Below, one piece after another: positions 58,101 through 64,000 of a DNA stretch of 64,000 nt. The translations under genes and the position numbers were made by a program. The stretch lies in NCBI GenBank assembly GCA_031213475.1, contig JARUPZ010000024.1:7939324-8003323 (forward strand), in the 5' to 3' direction. Numbering within the stretch: position 1 is the stretch's first letter; each line of letters opens with the position of its first letter. The notes under the pieces are model-generated. The model searched no databases. It was not told the DNA's origin and saw only the letters and a program-made list of their open reading frames with translations. The stretch is from Nereocystis luetkeana (lineage: Eukaryota; Sar; Phaeophyceae; Laminariales; Laminariaceae).

Positions 58101-61100
58101 GATTTATCACAGTCTCCAGCCCAAAGATTTTGGTTGATGACCTACCTTTGCCCCGTCAGGCCTACCTTTGGCCCGTCAGTCCTTCTTCTGAAATATAATA
58201 GTTTCGAGCATTGGGATGTCGTTGATGGCTGTCCGTCAACGGGCAAATGTGTCGTCAGCCGAGATCTATGCTCGCTCGGGACAGTAAAAATATGATGTTC
58301 ACGATGCCAGCACCCAGATTGGACCTCTTCTCCTTTGGCCGAAACGGGATAGGCCGCATCCTCCGCGGCTTTCGACAGCACATGGCGGCAAGAGTGTGGA
58401 GAATATGGGCTGGGGTGGCCGGTCTCATGCTCCGCCGTTGCTTGTGCGTTGAGGGTTGGGCGTTCAAGAAACGAGTGTCAAAATTCCGATTCGGGCTATT
58501 TTACGTGTGAAAGCAAGAGTTTAGGGCCCGTCTTAACAAGGGCAAGAAAAACGAAAAAAAAACGAACTAAAACGAACAGACTTTCGTTTCTCGCAAAAAA
58601 CAGCAGGCTGAGTCCTAACGAGAAAAAAAAACGAAAAAAATGATACAAAAATAAGAAGCCGAGTCGCATTTTTACTAGGTGCAATTCTTCAGAATGACTC
58701 AACCGCCACATCACGTGATTCCCGGCGATAGCGCTCGACAGCGACGGTGGATAGACACAACTCGCACACGTGACGCACCCTCCACAGCAGGTGGCTCTCG
58801 TGGTCCAACCCGTTCCCTACGGAGTGCTCTAGAACTTGTGTATCGGCCATCGCTGTTCGATGGCAGACGTTTGAATGTTGAGTGGGACTCATGTCGAAAA
58901 ATTTACCGCCACAGCCACTTTCTGATCCCCCGGTTTCTTGCGAGGGCACCCCATGGTGATTCCCTACCCATATGTGCTCGCACCGTCAGCAGACAAGCCG
59001 CGTCGCAGCCACATGCACTACTTCGGCCATCGTGCGCTTGCCAACCGGTCGTAGAAACTTTATCGGAACTTCATCCTAAAGCTTCGAGCTCCTCCTATGT
59101 TTCTCTTCGATCCTGGGTATCCTATATTTCGTTTATTTGGCACCCATTTCGTTTTTTTTAAGTCCTCTGGGACTTAAAAAAAACGGAATGTGAACACGGA
59201 GGTATCGGGATCTCTACTTCTATTTTTTTTTTATTTGACCAAAAAAACTCACGTGCTCTTTAGTTCTGTTTTTCGTTTTTTCATTTCGTTTTTTTTTCGT
59301 TTATTTTGCCCTCGTTAAGACCGGCCCTTAGCTCAAAAATGATGAGGTTCGTAGGCTAGCATATAGTCGCGAAACGAACGTCACGAGCCTCTTCGGCTGC
59401 TGTGCACGGCGGGCGACCAGACTCCGTAAGACAGAGAGTACGGATTATTTGGTGTAGACCGAATCGGACGAGGCTGCGTCGAGGGATGAACGGTACGGTG
59501 GTGGAGGTACAAACGGTGTCTACGAGGACAATTTTGTACGAACAGCAGCACTGGCGGACAGTGTCACATGCATCGTGGAGTTTTGGTTGTGATGTGAAGG
59601 CGGTTTGTATTATTATGTAACTGCCAAGAAAATAAGAGGAAGTTATGAACGAGTACATGTATGCCTGAATGTGCGCGTTACGCTCACCCTGCAACATGTT
59701 TCGTTGCTGACCCTCGAGGGTATGCTTATGCCTTTCCTCGTCGTGCCAACTGCTGTAGAGGCGGCCTCTGCCACGCTCGCGCAGTGCCCAGACGGGGCGC
59801 GAGAATCATTTCATATACGTCAGCTGTGAGTTGTACCAAATGTATGAGTGGTCGATACTCAGTTCCGTAGACTAGTCAAGTGGTCGATACTGAGTTAGAC
59901 GAGTAGAGCGATCGATACCCAATTTTGAAAGCTACCAGTACGTGATTTATGACAGATTTTGGTTGACGGCCTACCTTTGCCCCGTTAGGACTGTCTTTGG
60001 CCCGTCACAACGTCATTTAAAATACGGTGGTTCATGGCTACTGCGGGTGCTCCTGCCGCTGTTACGCCGCTGCTCTGGTGCTGCTGCCATGTACGTGCTA
60101 CTACTGCTGTGCTGTTCTACTGCTGCTGCTGCTGCTCTTGCTATGTCTGCGATATGTTTTTGCTGCTGACCCCCTTAGCATGGTTATTATGCAAGTCACC
60201 CCCTCTCGGGAATGTGTCTCCGCATCTTAAAGCTGAAAGACCGATTCATCTGTTTCGGAAGCTGTACGAGTACCGTCTCGTACGAGTAATTGATATTTTG
60301 TCTGGCATCTCGCCGGAGGTCTCGTGCCAGCGTATTTTTCGTACGATACGTACCTGTACGCTATGCTGCTGCTTCTGCTTGCTGCCTCTGAGTTTCCTGT
60401 ACGAACGTAATCGCCGGCGCTTCGTACTACGCAATTATCAGGGACGTGGTATCATAACTACTGTGCTGCACCTTTTTGTGTCAGACAGTCCAGGAAGAGA
60501 TGGCGATCGTTGATATTCGTGTGGTAGTAAGGTTTGATTGCTCCTTGTTTCACTGCATATCCGCGAGTCTTCACTCTGACAGCACTCCAGATAGCAGGCA
60601 GGTGTGTTCCTCTTTCGTTTTCACGACTACCGTGCGTTTCGTACGGTGCAGGCAGCACTTCAGACAGCATCCGCTGTAGTCAGCAGCCACGAGTTGGTTG
60701 GTGGGAACGGGGGTACTCTTCTATTAATATGTTATAGTTGAGAGGATATACCCGCGGCCATGTTAGTTCAGTTTTGCACATTAGTTTTATCTTGTGTGCG
60801 CTTTTTTCGTCTCGTGTATTTTGAGGCAGCCGAATTTTCGATTTTTTTCTTGGTTTTTCGGATCTTCCTAGGGCTCCAGCACCTTTGTGTGACCACGGAC
60901 TCCTTCGTCAGAGAGTTATTAATGTGAGAACAACAACAACAACAACAACTGTCGATGTTCTCGATCGACTGCTGCTGCTCAACTGTTCTTTGGCTATCTG
61001 CATAAGAAGTATATAGTACGGACGCCGAGCGTCTCTTACGTAGTACTTTGCAGTGCTGCTTGCTGCAGTACGAACGAGCTATGTGTTGTTGTGCCCGATG

Positions 61101-62206
61101 GCGGATGGATTATTTATTTTTTCTCGTGTTTCCAGCGTTTTATTTGTTTTCACTCAAAATTGTTTTTTATAATGCACCCCTTGGCAGTACTGTCGCACTA
61201 ATAATAACAGCCTCGAGTTGCATACCCGTACGTCTTCAGCCATTTCGGACATGCGCGGAGCCGCCGGCGGGCGTCCCGGCGAAGCCCCCATTGTATGTAT
61301 ATATATATATATATATATGTATGTCCATGTACCAGATACTCTGTGCATCTCTACATTACTAGACGGCAACATAAAAACACAATAATATGATACTACAGTA
61401 CGCATATGCTTTTTACTGCTGAAGTTTCCCCACGGCAACTCAGGACCATACTATCGCCAAACAAACTCACCGCATAGCCGGCGATGTTCTTTCGAACCTC
61501 ATCTTCGTCGGCAGGCTTCTCTAGAATACGCCCATCGTGCACAACAACTGTTATTAAAAAAATGCGCACGTCAGGACAACGAAACACAGGGTAAAATCGT
61601 CCTTGGTTACTGATCGTACCAAAACGCGGCGGCCCGGGCTGTTAATTGACATATCTGTCGTATGACAATACTATGTACCTCATAGTGGACTCATATTATA
61701 CCTCTTTAGAACTAACTACATCCATGATTTGGGAACAAACTGCCAGGGATTGACTATGTTCGCAGCAGTATGGATTATCGGCGTATAGATGACTCTGCCT
61801 GATGAAGGATAGGTGGTAAGAGCTCACCAGATTGGACTGTGTAGGTATTACATACGAGTAGAGGGTGGAAGGTTAATCCTAAGATTCCATTGGTAAGTGG
61901 CAAATACATGCCAGGTAGATTGGTATGTTATTCCCACCCACGGGCTGATAATTACGGAATTAGCACACGCTGTTGGTGTACCGCTGTACCCAGATGCACT
62001 GTAGCAAGTAGGTAAAACTGTGGATCATACTTTCATACACACCTTGATCTCCGGTCAAGAGCAATGCCGCACCCAGCGACCCGTTCCCGGCTTCGGCCTT
62101 TAGGCCAGGAAGCAGCGCCTCTGCCTTTGCCAGCCCGAGCTGAAGAACAAGGTCTGCGGGATCCGCGGTACGGTCGCCGATGGCCGCCTCGTCGATGTCT
62201 GCAGAC
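52157..62206 (-). CDS. Maf-family nucleotide pyrophosphatase, first exon missing
   Basis: Four minus-strand exons join in frame: 62206-62043, 61547-61471, 56625-56527 and 52342-52157 (stop). All have GT-AG borders. They give 174 residues of a family about 200 long, so roughly 25-40 N-terminal residues, with the usual LGSxSxxR motif, are missing. Visible family motifs in order: SADIDE, TGDQVVV with the conserved acid, LEKPADEDEVR, RTVGSAVLTDVVTG, GVDTAEISFSK, VPDSVVTKLCEEG, CAGGLMVEHKL and DSVMGLSKTL. The last two match the plant/protist branch of Maf. Known family members hydrolyse non-canonical or modified nucleoside triphosphates to the monophosphate and pyrophosphate. The two large introns (4.2 and 4.8 kb) are full of mobile elements. 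I found no convincing first exon between 62,207 and 64,000; it may lie outside. Neither frame nor motifs are broken in the four exons seen. Confidence 0.86.
54214..54310. mobile_element. piggyBac-like MITE (family P) in a Maf intron
   Basis: GTTTTAGGACTGCTTGCAGTC at the left (slightly altered) and CAAAACGGGATTGCAGTCCT at the right, with the conserved GGGGACA arms. The TTAA flanks are lost. Confidence 0.7.
55152..55484 (+). mobile_element. SINE family 2, full-length copy in a Maf intron
   Basis: tRNA-like head CCCCGGTGGCTTGGTAGG, B-box-like GGGTTAAAGTCCC, then CCGAGTGCATCCTCG. The body has CGAGCAGTGGGAATGCTGAA and AATAAAGGCACGTACC, and the tail is an A17 run. The head matches the minus-strand copy at 7963-8257. 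Confidence 0.75.
55490..55790 (-). mobile_element. Retrotransposon 3'-tail fragment in a Maf intron
   Basis: ACACCCAGTGTCCGTCCTGA and TGTGGTCACAGACTG, read in reverse, match the tails at 4.1 kb and 26.8 kb. The word AAGAGCGATCGACGCC at about 55,690 recurs at about 56,769. Confidence 0.6.
57860..58190 (+). repeat. Dispersed repeat, copy 1 (second copy 59,700-60,020)
   Basis: Copies share GTCAGCTGTGAGTTG, GAGTGGTCGAT, TTTTGGTTGA-GCCTACC and TTTGCCCCGT followed by TTTGGCCCGTCA. Both lie in the Maf intron and flank the Harbinger-like element at a distance. Confidence 0.6.
58521..59330. mobile_element. PIF/Harbinger-like non-autonomous element
   Basis: Terminal inverted repeats GGGCCCGTCTTAAC (from 58,524) and GGGCCGGTCTTAAC (reverse complement, ending at 59,327) are each flanked by TTA, the three-base target duplication typical of PIF/Harbinger. 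Inside the termini are A-rich CGAAAAAAAAACGAA arms on both sides. An internal hairpin with a 16-base stem (TTTTTTTTAAGTCC and its complement) lies at about 59,150-59,190. The 160-codon frame at 58,679-59,161 shows no transposase motif that I recognise. Confidence 0.8.
60040..60170. repeat. CTG/GCT-rich microsatellite
   Basis: Interrupted CTG units (CTGCTGCTGCTGCTGCTC near 60,120). The long open frames over it are low-complexity products. Confidence 0.8.
61295..61320. repeat. (TA)n microsatellite in a Maf intron
   Basis: About ten TA units between GTATG and GTATGT. Confidence 0.9.
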
Positions 62207-63017
62207 CTGTCGAGTTTCATGTGTATCGTCATCGCCATGCCGGCATCACCAGGTCGGTGTCGTTTTACAGAGCAGTACCAGGTTTGTGGATGCTACAGAC
62301 CGTGGTCTACCTTGAAGGTTGCATTCCTCTTTCGCATAATGAGGTCCCAGGTACGGACAGGAGTTCGGGACACCTGTACTTCGAATATTAAGGGTCATTC
62401 TTATCTGGATTTTTTTTTTCTCGTTTCGCGGAAAATTCACGGAAACACGAAAAAAATGCAGTGGGTCCTATTATCGCCTGGTCTTATGTTCCGTGAGGTT
62501 GCAACGCTCGTCCATCTGATCGAATCGTCGAAACCAGCGGCGCGCGCGTTGGCTCGTGCCGCTAAAGGTGCCCCGGCTCCTAGAGAGGCGACCATGCCTC
62601 GCCGAGCCTCGAGAGCTCAACTTCTGGCGCGACAAAGCCCTCCACGACATGAAAATAGCTGGTGATTTCGTGTTGATCTCGGCTATGTCGGTGAGTCGGC
62701 TCTGTCGATTGGACAAATGGAGCTCTCGCTGTGCACGGCGCTTTCCGCGACCAGCCACGGCCTGGGAATGACCCTGGGTATGACCCTGATCTATCCTGTA
62801 CAGTGCCGAGTGGTGACACGGCGCACACGGCTCACACGGTGCGCCTACCAGATGTTCTGCGACGATGCGGGACTTTTCCGCGATACGAGAAATTATTGTT
62901 TGGGTGTCATGGTATTCATGATCCCGTTTCCCCTCTATTGTCGAGGAGGCGTTTTTTCTGATGAAACGCGCCAAACAAATAATTTATATAAACCCCCCCT
63001 GCTCTCAGAACTCTCTG

Positions 63018-63865
63018 AGGCCAGTTCTTATGGAGTCGGAAAATAGGATTGAAAAAGCCGGTTTCCGATTGGAGACAAAAAATGGCAAAATCTTATGCAG
63101 TTGAAAAAGCTCCTTTTCAAATTCGACTATGATTTCCAACTGGACCAGACAGACAAAAAAAATGAGATTTCCTATCCAACTCGTCAGTCGGAATCATGCA
63201 TCGGAAATGTTAGAAGTCCCGCCGCATACTCGTACGAGTATCACACACCCACACAACAACACGACATACGACACAACCCCACACCACAACATCGGAGACG
63301 CTGGCTTGGCTGCTGTCACTTCAGCTGCTGCTCGGCTCGAGTCAGCGAGATATATCCTTATCTACGTCCGTCAGCAGCACGTGACAGCATCCGATGGCCG
63401 CAGTGTGCGGAATCGATGACCTTTTGCCAACTGCTGCGCTGGCTGTAGCTTTGGCGACTGTCGAAGAAACCCAGCGTCGAGGACAAGATGGAGGAGAACG
63501 CCCCACGTGTGAAGCTCACAGGCTGCTCGAGGAAGATGCGAGACGCCAGCATGTATATATGGTTGGGCGCAGCTGCTGGAAGATGAAGACCTCTCTTACC
63601 CCACGAGCATTGCGGCGAAGCAGTTTGGAACCGACTTCCGTCGACCCTTTCCTTCTTTCTTGGTGCTACAGCAGTGGTCACGGGCTACGAGTACACTCAC
63701 TCACCTTACATCAAGCATCTCCAGTCTCCAGAAAAATACAAAAACTGTATATTCGATCCGACGGGCGATAAGAAGGGTAGCTATTCACAATCCAGTCGGG
63801 AAAATAACCGATCGGAAACCGGCTTTTTCAATCCTAGTTTCGGACTGCATAAGAAAGGGCTTGAG
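63018..63865. mobile_element. Terminal-inverted-repeat element of unknown superfamily
   Basis: The left end (GTTCTTATGGAGTCGGAAAA, then GGATTGAAAAAGCCGGTTTC) is mirrored at about 63,808-63,865 (GAAACCGGCTTTTTCAATCC, then CATAAGAAAGGGC). The arms are about 50 bases at roughly 85-90 percent match by eye. The interior is about 750 bases with no recognised transposase. The target duplication is unclear. Confidence 0.65.
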
Positions 63866-64000
63866 AGCCAGGAAAGCGGGAATCATCAAGATAAGACAGC
63901 AATCTCTGTGAGTGAGTACACACGTCCTCAGTAGTAGCTCGACCTGCATTACAGCAGTAGTCGGGCCTGCCCCATACTGCCCCTTTTGTTACCCGGTATC

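Noticed and set aside
62335..62400. Another candidate first exon of Maf on the minus strand, ending at CTTCAAG before GTAGAC
   Set aside because: The frame that looks most Maf-like leaves the wrong phase for the next exon.
62700..62900. Candidate first exon of Maf on the minus strand ending before GTGAGCC at about 62,832
   Set aside because: The phase fits, but the peptide is Arg-rich and lacks the LGSxSxxR motif and hydrophobic strand expected there.
63394..63771. Plus-strand 125-codon frame near the window end
   Set aside because: It lies wholly inside the inverted-repeat element and matches no known family or transposase motif.

Overview
Eukaryotic nuclear DNA, mostly repeats. The supported genes are split by many GT-AG introns. 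Twelve introns in the best gene average roughly 680 bases, and two introns of the second gene exceed 4 kb. Long introns, moderate GC, many G/C homopolymer runs and a dense crowd of small transposons fit a brown alga or another large-intron stramenopile. That assignment is inference; no sequence search was possible.

Layout. Positions 1 to about 39.8 kb hold almost only repeats: tRNA-derived SINEs on both strands, two families of short terminal-inverted-repeat elements (one piggyBac-like with TTAA targets, one Tc1/mariner-like with TA targets), broken non-LTR retrotransposons (22.6-28.2 kb, with scattered 3'-tail fragments), a perfect 3 x 460-base tandem array (15.2-16.6 kb) and several duplicated blocks with TATA-like sequences (31.9-37.1 kb). 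One unrecognised two-exon gene fragment sits at 33.7-34.3 kb.

From 39,877 to 51,063 on the + strand I could assemble a complete 13-exon gene for a 991-residue three-repeat (R1R2R3) MYB protein. All exon phases join and the total length is divisible by three. A TATA box lies about 50 bases before its start codon. Convergent with it, four exons of a Maf-family nucleotide pyrophosphatase lie on the - strand between 62,206 and 52,157, joining in frame. Its first exon was not found. The Maf introns carry a piggyBac-like element, a SINE, a retrotransposon tail and a Harbinger-like element with a TTA target duplication.

The MYB protein is expected to be a nuclear regulator of cell-cycle genes and Maf a cytosolic or organellar housekeeping enzyme. 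Nothing in the sequence links them beyond adjacency. The most unusual genome-wide signals are three short motifs iterated through the non-coding DNA: the near-palindrome TACCAGGTA, the palindrome CTATTAATAG, and TACTGCTGTA. They often lie together, and once exactly at a retrotransposon truncation point.
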